The translations under genes and the position numbers were made by a program. From the NCBI RefSeq assembly GCF_964656455.1, contig NC_135720.1, forward strand, positions 53,842,598 to 53,906,597: a DNA stretch of 64,000 bases. The letters run 5' to 3'. Positions 1-12,650 of the stretch are shown piece by piece; position 1 is the stretch's first letter; each line of letters opens with the position of its first letter. The notes beneath the pieces were generated by a model. That model was not told the DNA's origin. It did no database searches and was given only the letters and a program-made list of their open reading frames with translations. This DNA is from Halichoerus grypus (taxonomy: Eukaryota > Chordata > Mammalia > Carnivora > Phocidae).

Positions 1-114
1 CTGGGAATTTATTTACTCCTTGAGACCCTTCTAGACTACCATTTAACTTTTGGTTTCCATTTTATGTTGTGGATTTTATTCTTTGTCAGTCATTTCCTTT
101 GCGTCATACTGACT

Positions 115-350
115 TCTGGCGCTGGAGACAGTAAGAGGTATGAGACATAGTTCCTGCCTTTATGAAACTTTGGTGCAGTTGGAATGGGCAGAAAGATGCC
201 CAGATGTGGTGTGTGCAGGAATGGAGATATGCAAAGAATATTAGGAAGCACCTGGAATTGCTCTTATCTATTCTGGATGAGGTAGTGAAGACTGAGCTGT
301 CTTAAAAGATGAGCAGAAATTAGATGAAAAGGAGAGACCAGGTCAGACAT
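115..350 (-). repeat. L2 LINE fragment, antisense
   Basis: Order of words typical of the antisense L2 3' region: ctggagacagtaaga, then ttcctgcctttatgaaact, then a GA-rich stretch. Degenerate; identified from memory of the consensus. Confidence 0.5.
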
Positions 351-661
351 ACCGCAGGAGCACCATAGAAGTAGAATCCTTCACCAGCTACCTGGAGCTG
401 GTTGCTAGGGGTAATACCTGGTCAAAAATGCTCGTCTAAAATTTCCCTACTCTGTTTACTGAGGGACTAGCCACATTTTTCTGCTTCTCTCCCATAAATG
501 TGAAGAAAATTTTCAGTGACGTCAGAAATGTGGGAAAAGCACTGAGGAGCTAAGTGATTGACTATTTGCTTGGTTAGTACATTGGAAGATAATGTTAACA
601 ACTGGGGTTGGGGTAATTATACTCCATTTAGGTAGTCTAACTTAAAAATTATATTGCTTTA

Positions 662-816
662 GGGGTGTCTGGGTGGCTCAGTCGGTTAAGGCTCAGTGTC
701 TGCCTTTGGCTCAATCATGATCCCCAGGTCCTGGGATCAGACCCCTAGCTTCTCCCTCTCCCTCTGCCACTCCCCCTGCTCATACTCTCTCTCAAATAAA
801 TAAAATCTTTAAAAAG
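662..816 (+). mobile_element. Carnivore SINE (SINEC), sense, slightly 5'-diverged
   Basis: Starts ggggtgtctgggtggctcag (tRNA-derived head) and ends in a CT-rich body and caaataaataaaatctttaaaa. A perfect 13-bp target-site duplication, ttatattgcttta, flanks it at 649-661 and 817-829. Confidence 0.95.
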
Positions 817-1374
817 TTATATTGCTTTATTTTTATGAGAAACAGCAAAATAGTTTTTTACAAAAAGTAAAGGAAGATGGTGCATTCACCGTTTTTTCTC
901 CTTTGCTCTGTAACCTAAGACTAGGTTGTTTATAAAGTGAATTAACTGTTTGAGGTTATAACTTTTTTCAGACATAGAGCAGTTAGAGAAAAGAAACATC
1001 AAAATCTCATGTTATTCATATGAGGCAGACCCTTTGAGTGTTAGAATTAAAGCTGGTTGATTGATATCTTGTGATTTGAGGCTTGAGCCAGCAGTAGTCA
1101 CTTCCTTTGGCATGCTGATGTTGACCCCCTCCAAAAGAGGTGGTATTTCAGTTCTCAAATTCATGCCACAGAAACCTAAAACCTACAAACCCCCAAACTT
1201 CATCAGAACTAGGGTTTAGGAGTAAGAATAATAGGTTTTACAATTTCAGTACTTCTTTTTTCACTCATTTAGAATTTGTTTTCATTGTAATATCCCTTTT
1301 ACCTTCACACTGATTTGGAAGATCATTGAGTTGTTTGTTTTTTCTTTCTTTCTTTCTTTTTTTTTTTTAATGGA

Positions 1375-1466
1375 TCCAGGTTTCTTGTTTTGTAAAATAC
1401 GGTTGATAGTTCCTGCTACCAGCCTCATAGGATGGTTATAGGGCTTAAACAATGAATTTGTTGAAG
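1375..1466 (+). repeat. MIR fragment, sense
   Basis: Contains ttttgtaaaatacggttgatag then cctcataggatggttatagggc, the MIR core order (count-type tail, then tacctcatagggttgttg). Old and diverged. Confidence 0.6.
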
Positions 1467-4400
1467 TGAGATTTCATAATCACATTTTTCCAGGGTTTTA
1501 TAATTAACATCTTTTTCCTGCAGTTTTTAAAATTTTTTTTCTTTTTCTTTTTTTTTTTTTTTACAAATAACTGTACTCATAAGAAATTGTTACAAAGTAG
1601 AGTTAGAAAGAAGCAGTTTTTTCTTGTTTGTTGATAATCCCACTCTGCAAAGACAGGTACTTGATATTTGATGTATGCATAGAAGGTATAAATTTATGAT
1701 GAACTTGAAATGTAAACTGATATTGTAACTGCTTATATATCAGATTATGGCAAGAGTTCTCTGCCACTGATTTTTACTTTTTTTTTTTTTTTTTAATAAA
1801 TGATTAGAATATGCCCGAAATCTGGCTCTGGCAAGAAAGAAAGAAGCTAGAGCATCTACTTAATCATTGCAGCCAGCTCAGTTATCATGCACTTGTTAAA
1901 ATATATTTAATGTAAAAATCTAAAGGTAGCGGGGTCTGAAAGTGTTGCTGTTGGTGAAAGTTTTTCATTGAAGACCCTAAGCAGTAGTTCCCACATTTAT
2001 TCGAAGTTTCAGCGAATCACAAGTAATCATTGAAGGCCCATTCATAGCTCTGCTGAGATACTGTGAGTCTGGTCTGTGGGACTGAGTCACTGGTCACTGG
2101 CCCTTTCAGTCTCATCCTGACATTCCCTGCTCTTCATTGTTCTCTCTCCCTCACTGGATGCAGATTTTATGTGAAAGAGTGATGTAGTGCATTCACAATG
2201 GGAGTTCAAGAAGCTCTTTTAAATACAGCGCTCCTGGGCAAAAATCTACTGTACTCAAGTTTGGACAGAAGCAATTTGTTAGGCTCAGTTTAAACTTGGT
2301 AGTTATAATATAGTTTCTTTTCTGCCATCAAATTCTAAACTAAAATGAGGGAAATTCTTTGCCTTGACTGTTTCACTTTCCCTCTATCTTTGTGCTTTTC
2401 CCACCACGTGGACAGTATGGACGAATCTTGGTGATACAGAATCTGTTAATGACTTAGTCCATTGACATATATCTTTTCTGAAGTCAAAGAAATAATTAAC
2501 TTAATTTTCCTTATTCTCCCTGAGTGGAGATGAGATTACTGTACCTGTCAGAGGATGCCTCTAATTTCCTCTCAATTATTGTTCTTTATCTAAATCTCAA
2601 GAACTTAAATGAATTAACCTGACTTTTTAAAAAGTGGGTGTAGACACTTGCACAATTTCATCTTTAACACTAGAAAATAAAATTCCCTTAACAAAATAAT
2701 AACACATGCAGGTGATTAAAAGCTAGTCATCTCTTCATTAATACAGTCCTGTGAGACCTTACTCAAACCATATATAAACAGTGTAATTATTGCTTACATT
2801 TTAAATAAAACAATGAACTATCTTGTAATTCATACTTGACAAATATTAATGGTCCCTATTACACTCAGCTAGAATTATACTGGGTCATTTTATGAAAGCA
2901 GATCAAAAACATTTGAACCTATATTTTTAAAGTTTTGTTTCGTTTTTTGAGTTTAAAAGAATAAGTTTAAATTTCTAACTTTTATCACATTTTTATCTAA
3001 TTACCAGGAGGCTTTTAATCAGTTTAATATGGTCTTAACAGTCTCTTAATTTAATGCAATTTTCTTTTAATTATCTAGCAAATTTACTTTTGTTTAAAGT
3101 TTGGTTTATGTTCTCCTCATTAAGAAATATAAAGATTATAAGCAAAAGTCCATGAAAAAATTAACATGGACATGTTTTGAAAATCTTGTTTAGAATGTTC
3201 TGGGAATATTTGGGGCAGAAATAATTTTTAAAATATATAAAATACAAAAATTACACATGGAAAGAGATATGTGGCATATATTAACTGTGATATTATATGT
3301 TCATTAAGACCTGTACTGCTAAGTGAGTATAGATCCGGAAGAAGTTAATGTAAGTATTTTTAAATGGGTTTATATTTCTCCGATAAACAGCACTCTCCTT
3401 CTGTTTGTGATCATAGGATAAAAGCTCTGTAAGCTTGTATATGTTCATTTTTACTGCTACATCATGTAGTGTGCTCTTAAGATTGAGATCTCATTCCCCA
3501 GGAAGCATTTCTGTCTAAGATTAATTGCCCTTTTAAAATCAGCGTTTGATGTATTCCTTTGGCTATATCCTGGCTTGGTTTAACCCTCTTTGACCTGACC
3601 TCACTGACTATTACTGCTGAGGCTGAGTCAAAATCCTTCAGCATGATGTATGCACTTCAGATTTCTGCCTGTGGTTTTTCATGTCGATGGATTCAATTAG
3701 TTGGCGTTTACTAATGAACATATCAGAGGTTAAAGAATTTGTCAGACAGAACAAAATTGTTCAGACTAGTGGTAATCCAAAAGCTCATCTCTTCATTTGT
3801 TTAAAACTTTTTCAGAAGTATTAAGTATTTTTCCAAAGTTTATCTTCAGCATCACACATTCCAAGATAACAAATCAAGTCGTTTTTTGCTGAATTATAAA
3901 ATATAAATGTGAAACCACAAAGCTAAACACAATGGTTATAGCATTTAGCCTTAGATTTCTACTATTCCATGTTCACAAATATGAGCTAAGAAAATTAAAC
4001 TGAAATTTTCTGATTAAAGCATTTACCTTTGAAGGTATAACATCCATTTCTTTAGCTTCCTTTAAATTCAAGGAGATATACATATTTAGTATACTAGTTA
4101 AAAGTAAAAATGAAACCCATGCATCTCTCTAGAATCTCAGCTAACCTATTTTTAAAGACATTTAGGTCATATTGCTTACTGAAAATTGGCCAAAATGTAA
4201 GGACTAAAATGCAGATCAAGATGGGGAAGATTTGAGCCATTGCTAATAGAAATCTCTAAAGGGCAGATTCCTCACATATTGTCAGTTCTCAAATAATATA
4301 TTTTTAGATATATAACAAAGATTTTTTTGTAAAGTTTTTTTCCCCCTTCCTGAATGTTTGCCTCTTAAAAAATAAAAATAAAAAAATAAGAATGTTATCT

Positions 4401-4954
4401 GAAGTCTATTAAATAACATAACAGTAACACAGTAGGGCTCATTTGACTTGTCAGTGATATGCTTTACTAAATATACATGTTGAGAGCACTACTAATTTAA
4501 TTCAGAGGGTTTACAGTGCTTAAGGAATTTTTTAAACTGTCATTCTGTTGTTTGCATAATAATTGAGTGTTTGGGTTTTTGTTGTAATCTTTCTTTCTTT
4601 TTTTCTTTTAGCACATTCATAAAATTTATGTGCCACACTGCATAATAATGGGACTGAATAATTCAGAGTGTATATTAACATTAGGCCAAATTCTCACAGC
4701 ACTTTGCATGCTAATCACATAATTGAATCCATGGTTTTTATATATCTTTTGATACCTCTTAGTACTAAAAGAATTACCTTATTCCCATGACTTTGTGTTA
4801 TAGGAAAAGAGTTACAATGAGTGTTTACTTTTTGTTGCTAAACCATGATCTTTTAAAAACTAGTCTTTTGTCTTCACTTACTCTATAATATTTTCAACAC
4901 TCTTGTGTTTTTGGGGAGTGAGCAGGAGGGAGGAGTGGGGAAGAAAGTCAATAA

Positions 4955-5165
4955 TTTCACTGGGTTCCTACTGGGTCCAAGCCTTGTGTTAGGCTGTGTG
5001 CTAAGTGCTCTACTTGGATATCTCACTTAATCTCCATGCAACCCTGGAGATTAGAATTCTTTATCCACACTATGAAAGGAGGAAGCTGAGACTCAGAAGA
5101 TTAAATGATTTGTGTAAAAATTCAAAACTAGTGAATTATGCTAGTTTGAACTCTGAAATATTTTG
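4955..5165 (-). repeat. MIR, antisense
   Basis: Contains gtgtgctaagtgctctac, tcacttaatctccatgcaacc and gaggaagctgagactcagaag in antisense MIR order. It lies inside the ATG5 intron; the open frame across it is incidental. Confidence 0.7.
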
Positions 5166-5372
5166 CTGTTTAAGCATAAAAGACTCATACTAGAACTGTA
5201 AGACATGCTAGTGATCCTCTATTGTAGAACATGGTTTACAAACTGACCCATGGAGTCATATCAGGAATTAACCATGGGTTGTAAGTCAGCAAGCAGCAGG
5301 ATTTGGGAGATGCGCAATCCTACATCAACCAAAGCTGCCCCACCCTCCCCTGTATTATATACCGGGTTTCTG

Positions 5373-5431
5373 CATAAGATTTTATTTAAGGGCAATTCTA
5401 CACCCTTATTATCGTAAGATTTATTTAAGGG
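5373..5431. repeat. Short direct repeat upstream of MER5
   Basis: cataagattttatttaaggg (5373-5392) recurs as cgtaagatttatttaaggg (5413-5431), two near-copies offset by 40 bases. This is a local duplication or a fragment of an unidentified element. Confidence 0.6.
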
Positions 5432-5440
5432 AACATTTAT

Positions 5441-5540
5441 CCCAGAGTTTGATTCAGAAGGTCTGGAGAGGGGCCCAGCTTATATATTTTTTAAAATTTC
5501 CCAAATGATTCTGATTGTCAACCAGATTTGCAAACCATGG
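5441..5540 (+). repeat. MER5-type hAT-Charlie fragment
   Basis: gagtttgattcagaaggtct, then ggagaggggcccagc, then a stretch matching the MER5A interior. The 5' part is not clear, and an unrelated near-duplicated segment lies just upstream at 5373-5431. Confidence 0.6.
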
Positions 5541-5676
5541 ATCTACACAGACTCCTTCATTTTATATATAAGGAGACATCCTGAAAGAGATCTGAGGCCT
5601 ACTCAAGAGTCCTTCATTACCAGAAGGGGAATTCAGCTTGCCTGCCTCCCGATTCATCTTACAGTAGCACCTTGTT

Positions 5677-5869
5677 TTTTTTGTTTTTTTTTTTTTTAAG
5701 ATTTTATTTATTTATTTGAGAGAGCGAGCATATGAGAGGGAGGAGGGTCAGAGGGAGAAGCAGACTCCCTGCTGAGCAGGAAGCCCGATGTGGGACTCGA
5801 TCCTGGGACTCCAGGATCATGACCTGAGCCGAAGGCAGTCGCTTAACCAACTGAGCCACCCAGGCACCC
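5677..5869 (-). mobile_element. Carnivore SINE (SINEC), antisense
   Basis: T-rich start, aagattttatttatttattt, body and gagccacccaggcaccc in reverse orientation. A perfect target-site duplication, acagtagcaccttgtt, flanks it at 5661-5676 and 5870-5885. Confidence 0.97.
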
Positions 5870-5940
5870 ACAGTAGCACCTTGTTAACCAACAGTGCAGA
5901 GTTGGCCCTTCTTCCTTTCTGGCTCATTTATATATATATT

Positions 5941-6138
5941 TTAATCTTTTTATTATTTTTTAAATTTCATTTATTTTGACGGGGGGTAGGGGGAGAGAAG
6001 GAGAGAGAGAATCCCAAGGAGGCTCCACACCCCCAGCATGGAGCTTGACACCCGAGGCTCAGTCTCACGACTCTGAGATCATGACCTGAGCCAAAATCAA
6101 GAGTTGGATGCTAACCGACTGAGCCACCCAGGTGCCCT
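5941..6138 (-). mobile_element. Carnivore SINE, antisense, older copy
   Basis: Reverse SINEC with a diverged body (cccagcatggagcttgaca) and gagccacccaggtgccc. Target-site duplication ctcatttatat lies at about 5923-5933 and 6144-6154. It sits only 55 bases beyond the previous SINE's duplication. Confidence 0.92.
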
Positions 6139-6540
6139 TATGTCTCATTTATATTATGTATATCATTATAGTCAGTGTATATTTTGTATATACACACACC
6201 TGTATATAGGCATCATTTTTTTATATATACATAAGAAGTTACCATTGTTTTAAGTTCATAATTTTCATTAATGACTTGTGTGGCTAATACAAATTTTCTT
6301 TTTACTTCCATATATAATTCTTTACCGTTCTAATCATACAACCAACATCTGTCTGAATATATTTTTCTTAAAATGTCACACAGCTCTAAAAATGTTCACT
6401 TTAAAGTAGATGCTAGTTAAGAATTGGGTTTGTTTTTATTAGGCTGTTGGTGATAATACAAAATTATGTGATATATTTACATTTTTATCTTCTTTTAGAA
6501 TCCTTAGATTTATAAGTAAGATAAATATAAGAAATGAATT

Positions 6541-6728
6541 TTTTTTTTAAGATTTTATTTATTTATTTGACAGACAGCGAGAGAGGGAACACAAGCAGGG
6601 GGAGTGGGAGAGGGAGAAGCAGGCTTCCCGCAGAGCAGGGAGCCCAGTGTGGGGCACGATCCCAGGACCCTGGGATCATGACCTGAGCCAAAGGCAGATA
6701 CTTAATGATTGAGCCACCAAGTTGCCCC
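6541..6728 (-). mobile_element. Carnivore SINE (SINEC), antisense, arctoid-type body
   Basis: Body contains gggaacacaagcagggggag and ends gagccaccaagttgcccc. Near-perfect flanking duplication agaaatgaa(a)tttt at 6530 and 6729. Confidence 0.95.
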
Positions 6729-7974
6729 AGAAATGAAATTTTATTATATTCTTTGTGTTGATATATGATTTTCTTGGATTTAATATCTAACTCTTAAAGT
6801 AAGTTGAATTCTTCCTCTACCTAATGAAAATAGTGTCTCTGATTTTATTTTTCTGTCCTTTCCTTAATTTATAAACCCAAAGTATTTATGAATGACTATC
6901 CTTATATTTACAAGATGAATTAAAACAATTAGGTTTAAAAATTGCTACGTGAACATTTTACAAAATAATGACATGTGCTTTTCAAAATTGTCAAGGTTAA
7001 GAAAAGCAAAAACTATCTACTACTAAATGCATGTGTGATTCCTGGACTGGATCCTAGATAGGTGAGAGAAATAATTGGGATAGTTGATAAAATTTGAAAT
7101 GCTTACACAGTAATATTATATCAGTTAATTTTTTTATTTTGATGACTGTATTATGGTTATGTAAAAGAATATCCTTATTAGCAAGTACACACTAACATTT
7201 AGGGGGAAAGGGCTCAATATTTCTAATTTACTCTCAGATGATTCAGAAAATAATTGTATACTTACAGAATGATAAGGCAAATGGGGCAAAATGTAAGCAG
7301 TTGATGAATCTGGGTGAAGGGGAATTCCTTGTACTACTCTTGCAACTTTTCCAGGAGTTTGAAATTATATCAAAATCAGAGTTACCCCCCAAAAGTGCTC
7401 TGTATGAGAGAATTTCATATAGAACTAGTTCACTTGATTACTGTCTCAAATGTTTGCCTACTTTTAAAGCATCACGCTACCTTTTTAAAAAAATCTGAGT
7501 GGGTGAGGTGTGGTATAACATTCTTCTCCTGAGTCATTTGCTTTGTAGTGATATATTTCTAATTCCCAAGTATTAAATTCTCTAGATTCCCATTTTGAAA
7601 CACAAAAACATATTTACCAAAAACATGATTTACTTTAACAATATCAAGTGTTTCCTTTCTACTCTTAGGAAAACAAGAAACATCTTGCCAATTCTTCACT
7701 GCTTCATTCTGTTCTGTTATCACCAAAATGTCTAGTCATGCTCTGTTGTTCTTTATGGTAGTATGAGTTCAGGTGATGGCGTATGTACTTCTTGGCTTAT
7801 CTGGAAACATTTTGACTTTTTATTATTTTAATAACCAAAACAGTCTTTATAGGTAGAGCTCTTCTACTTAGTAGTGCCAGCCATCAGAAACTATTCTGTA
7901 CACATTAATTTTGGTCGTGTCTTCTGGTGGTGTCTTCTGCCAGCAACAAGATTATCCAAGCTTTGAAAACATTG

Positions 7975-8042
7975 ACTGATTACTACTAGGTGTTGGGCAC
8001 CATGCTAGGCACTGGGGATATAGTGATGGATAAGAGGGAAAA
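7975..8042 (-). repeat. L2 3' end, antisense
   Basis: tgttgggcaccatgctaggc then actggggatatagtgatgg is the antisense form of the conserved L2 3' terminus. Confidence 0.7.
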
Positions 8043-10317
8043 TTTAGTTAAGAGTTCCAAGGGAACTGCTATTCCATTCTAAGTATTCCTCTGGTGGCAG
8101 TTGTGTTAATGGGGGAAGTTTGAAAACAACGAAGATAAATATACACAGTGAAGTATTTGGATAAATGCAGGCAGTGACAAAATATATATTTAAGATCTTA
8201 AACTGTTGTGTTGGGGAATATGACAGTCCTAGATGCATTTCCATAGTCGTCTGAGTTTAGTGACACTTTTATGTTACATATTAAAAGTGGCCCCAATTTA
8301 AACCAGAGAATCAGTGCTGCCTATTCAGGTCTCTGATAACATGATTTGTTAGGTTTGTTTTACAAGGTATTTGAATAGTGCTTATGTTCTCCACCTTATA
8401 TTGTACAACTCAGACTCCCATCGATACTTTTGTAACAGGGTTGGTCTTTTGCCTTTCAAACACACTATGCATGAGTGGATTGTATGCCATATTGTATTTG
8501 CTCTCACATTTAAATATTGCTTTAGAAACAATATTTTGGATCTTGAGTTGAGATTTGTTTCTTATACTCTGTTTCAGAGTATCCAAAGGTAGCTCTGGCT
8601 TAAGGAAAAATTTTACAGTTAAGGAACTCTTACACCACTGCTCTTTCATTTTTTGACTCAGTGCTAAGTAGGAGGAAGATTCTGAGAATATTAAAATATT
8701 TCAAAGAAATATACATAAGAATATGAAGAGAACTATACCGGAAGTGTTTTCAAATATTCTAAGAAAGATTTAATGCAGTGAAACCTTGGCAATCTAGAAC
8801 TTACAAAGAATGAATCATTCCAGATAGCTGAGGGTTTACCTATTTGAATACCAACAATTTAAAATATTCTCAGAGTACGAATACCATGCTTTCTATAGTC
8901 TTCTGTATATTGCTTAATCTTTTATTTATAGATGATTCCCATCATTATGAAAATTAGTCATTGTATTAGCACTGTGATCGCAGCTGTGTAAAAAGTATGT
9001 GTAGATAAAACAAAGATTGTCAGAAAAATCAAAACCTGAAAGCATTTTTTTAGGGGAGAAGTATTAGGAGGCCATGTTTTTTTTCAAAATTGTTTTAAAG
9101 TACGGCAGTGATTCAGGGGTTTGTTTTGGGACTTCTGCTCATGTTTGGGATTGAGAGTGTGTTTATTAAAAGCTTTGTATATTTGGCATCATTTTATCAA
9201 TTCTCTGTAGTGTCTTTGTGTCTTCTCTTATTGTCAGTCTATTGACTGTCACCTCCCAGGACTTGTGCTGCCTCTAAGGGGGAGTTTAAATACTTCTTTA
9301 AAAGGGTCTCTTGTTTCAGGTGCCAGCCACGCCATTTTCACCATACCTCATCAGCCCATCTTGCCTGGGCATTAGAGCACTAGGGATGAACAGAGAAGAA
9401 AGGGGGAAAGGAGGGTATTTCCCTCTCCTGCAGTTCCCTGAGCTCTGTTTCCTTCCTTGTCTCTTGTCTCCAGGAAGCTGAGAGGCTTAGACATTGTATT
9501 TTGGAGAGATTAAGAGAGACAAACCAAGAAGTGTGCTGGAGGAGTGACACAAAGTTTCTTGAAGGTTCTGTTTTGCTTTCAAAAAAGGAATTTGGTTTTG
9601 CTTTCTTTGTTTTCCTATAACAACCAAAGAAATGGTTAGGAGGGAACTGCTGTTTACTGTAAAAGTTGTTAGTACATCATATCAGAATCATAAAAGACAC
9701 ACAATTCACCTTAAATCTGTAGTAAAATTTGAAGTTGAAAGAAAAGTGTGAATTGCAGCACCCTTTTAATTAGCAAATGGGTGTTAACAGAAATCAATCA
9801 GTTTTCGTGACTCTAAAACAGGAATCCTGAGTCAGACTCTTAGTTCCTTCTCATTAGAACTGTAACTCCGTGTCTCTAAAACTTTCTGATATATATTTGA
9901 ACAACTTGTTTGAAAATTAACCTACAGCTCCTATCTGTTTCATTAAACATCTTCCTAAGCACTGATCTTATTTTTGATGATTTCTAATCATATTTCTATT
10001 TTACATATTTTAAATATGTATTGACCTACTTCATATACCTGTCATATTTAATAACCATATAGTACAGTTTTTAATGTGTAACTAAAATAAATTTTGGTCA
10101 GTGGGTACAATGGGCTGTTTTCTCCACTATAGTTTCATTAACGTCAATCTTAGGTAAGCACAGTAATTAAGAAAGAATGAATACTTTCACATATGGCAAC
10201 AGAATTTTTATCAGAATTCATTGCAACCCTCAGGTTTCTGTTTTGGGTGATACATATTGCAACATTTGAACTTTCTCCATGTCCACATTTCCTGCTCAGG
10301 AGACAGACCAGGTTTAA

Positions 10318-10569
<252 letters not shown>

Positions 10570-11103
10570 AGGATCAACTCTGTGCCTGAACGGAATCACC
10601 CTTAAACAGGATTTACCAGAGCATGTCACCCTTCTGCTTCAATCAGGTTTGGTGGAGGCAACCTGACCAGAAACACTACTACAAGCCAAACAGGAAGATG
10701 ATTCCATGTCAGATAAGGGCACTTGGGCTGGTCTTACTTTGCATCACCACTGCTTTCCTCTACTGCCGTCATTAAACCTCAGCTGCGACATGAAAGACTT
10801 CACAGGACCACTGCAGGTCTTCTGTTTTCTTGTAAAATATAATGAAGCCGAAACCTTTGGCCTAAGAAGAAAATGGAAATATGTGCCACTTGATTTGTAT
10901 TTCTGATTAACAAATAAACAGGGGTATTTCCTAAGGTGACCATGATTGAACTTGAGCTCAAGGGAGTGGAAACATTGGTTTAATTTTCTAGAGAATTAGA
11001 CTTAAGAAAGTAAAAGAGAAATTCTGTTATCAATAACTTGCAGTAATTTTTTGTAAAAGATCCAATTACAGTAAACCCATCTTTCCTTAATGAAAATTTC
11101 CTA

Positions 11104-11111
11104 TGTTTACA
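11104..11111 (+). promoter_or_regulatory. miR-30 family seed match in ATG5 3' UTR
   Basis: TGTTTACA is an 8-mer complement of the miR-30 seed. From memory, miR-30a is reported to repress ATG5 in human cells, so the position in this 3' UTR fits. A single 8-mer can occur by chance in 2 kb. Confidence 0.45.
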
Positions 11112-11172
11112 GTCTGTCTATTGGTATGCAAACAATCTTGTAACTTTGATAATGAACAGTGAGAGATTTTTA

Positions 11173-11178
11173 AATAAA
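11173..11178 (+). terminator. ATG5: Possible proximal poly(A) signal of ATG5
   Basis: AATAAA lies about 600 bases after the stop and is followed by gttttgtc within 20 bases. Use here would give a short 3' UTR that keeps the miR-30 match but loses the miR-181 match. Whether it is used cannot be seen from sequence. Confidence 0.4.
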
Positions 11179-11844
11179 GCCTCTAAATATGTTTTGTCAT
11201 TTAATAACATACGATTTTGTCACTTTTCCAGTACTTTCTGACTCACATACAGTAGATCACTGTTTTTACTCTGTTACCATTCAGGCGGGTTGTCATTGAC
11301 GTGGAGTAGATGGAGGACGTAGGATAACTTGTCTCAGGAGCTGTCGTAGAATTTCTTGCTGCCACTTTTTAAGTCTGTGTTCTTTACATGCTAAAGGTAT
11401 AAATGTTATCATTTATCTTTGCTGTTTTATCACTGTAAACCTGTCAAATCATAGTATGCTAAGCATCTGTATAAGATAATTTTGCTTTTTTGGGAAAACC
11501 CAGTCCTTTCCAAGCTAGTGGTTTTCATTGGCTTCAGGTCTAATATTTCACTGTGTCCCCTGGCAGCCAGTCTTTGAAGTCTAAAGATTACCAATCTCCT
11601 GACTGTAGTAGCTTTTCCTCAACTTTACCAAAAATATTCAGAGGTTCCTGAAGTTCTTATTCAGTATAAGGATATTTTTGCTGCACTTTATTACCATGCT
11701 GCTGGGGTTCTACCAGCTGAACATACTTGTGCATCACACTGTTTCTTGTGAGCTAGTTTGCTGTCCACATGGAATGTCTACCCATTTGAATATGCTAAAA
11801 GACATAGTATTATACAATAATAGTTTTAGATTCCATAATAAAAA

Positions 11845-11851
11845 TGAATGT
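11845..11851 (+). promoter_or_regulatory. miR-181 seed match in ATG5 3' UTR
   Basis: TGAATGT complements miR-181 positions 2-8. miR-181a is, from memory, a reported ATG5 regulator. It lies downstream of the proximal poly(A) candidates, so only long isoforms would contain it. This is a short motif, so chance is possible. Confidence 0.4.
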
Positions 11852-12625
11852 TTTTCTTATAAAAATTGTACAAATGTCGAAGTGAGATCCTGCTAGTGCT
11901 CACTGCTTCCTTTTTCCTTTTGTGATTTCCACTGATTAATAATAGTATATTTATTCACAGAATGGGATAAAGTTAGTCAAAGATCAGATATTCTGGAGTG
12001 GAATGGATAAGCCTCAATCAAGAGAAACAGGGTACCAACGTGAGAAAATTCAACATAATTGGCAAATGTCAATAAAATGAAAAGTGCCATTTTAGTAAAG
12101 GCAGAGAAAAATAATATTTGAGCTACTTAAGGACAAAAAACCCACTGACTTGTATTTTTTCAAAAGAGGTTGATCTGAATATGATTATTCACATTAAAAG
12201 TGTTTATTCGTCTATTCAGTTTGGGGGTTTTCCCCCTTGATGTTTTGACAGACTGAAGTGAGCTTCAGTGAACAAAAGGATCAAAATGCCAGGGAGTGCT
12301 AAGCTGTGAAGAAGAAAGTGTGGTAAGAACGGTAAGCCATAGTAGTTTTCCACAGACAAAACTAGTTTGAGGTTTCTGCAGTGGACTCAAGTGAGCTGCT
12401 GATCTTTACTTCCAGATTTGAAAGTAAATTTTATCAAGCCATTACCCGTTGCTACTTGTTCATTATTGCACCAGCATCATAACTGTAATACTCTGCTCTT
12501 GTCCCAGGTAAGTCAAGCCCCAATCCTCAGAGGAAGAATAAACACAGAAATTAGTGCTGGCTTAAATATCTATTTTTGTTTCTTTTTATTTGAATATTTA
12601 AATTTTATGGTTTATTAAAAAATTA

Positions 12626-12631
12626 AATAAA
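12626..12631 (+). terminator. ATG5: Probable distal poly(A) signal of ATG5
   Basis: AATAAA is followed by a GT/T-rich downstream element at 12634-12645. It is the last canonical hexamer before a long stretch without gene-like features, so it is taken as the main ATG5 cleavage signal. Confidence 0.6.
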
Positions 12632-12650
12632 ATTTTGTGTCTGTCATTAT

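Larger units (their letters stand above)
10570..12650 (+). other. ATG5: ATG5 3' untranslated region
   Basis: Unspliced, AT-rich, SINE-free sequence follows the ATG5 stop codon. Candidate AATAAA signals occur at 10913, 11173, 11837, 12071 and 12626. The last is followed within 20 bases by a GT-rich stretch (ttttgtgtctgtc), as expected of a functional site. It gives a 3' UTR of about 2.1 kb, close to what I remember for human ATG5. The 10913 and 11173 signals could produce shorter isoforms. The exact 3' end is inferred. Confidence 0.75.

Noticed and set aside
662..816. tRNA gene call from A/B-box-like sequence
   Set aside because: The tRNA-like head belongs to the SINE; it has lost tRNA folding and is followed by SINE body and A-tail. 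The same holds for all other SINE copies.
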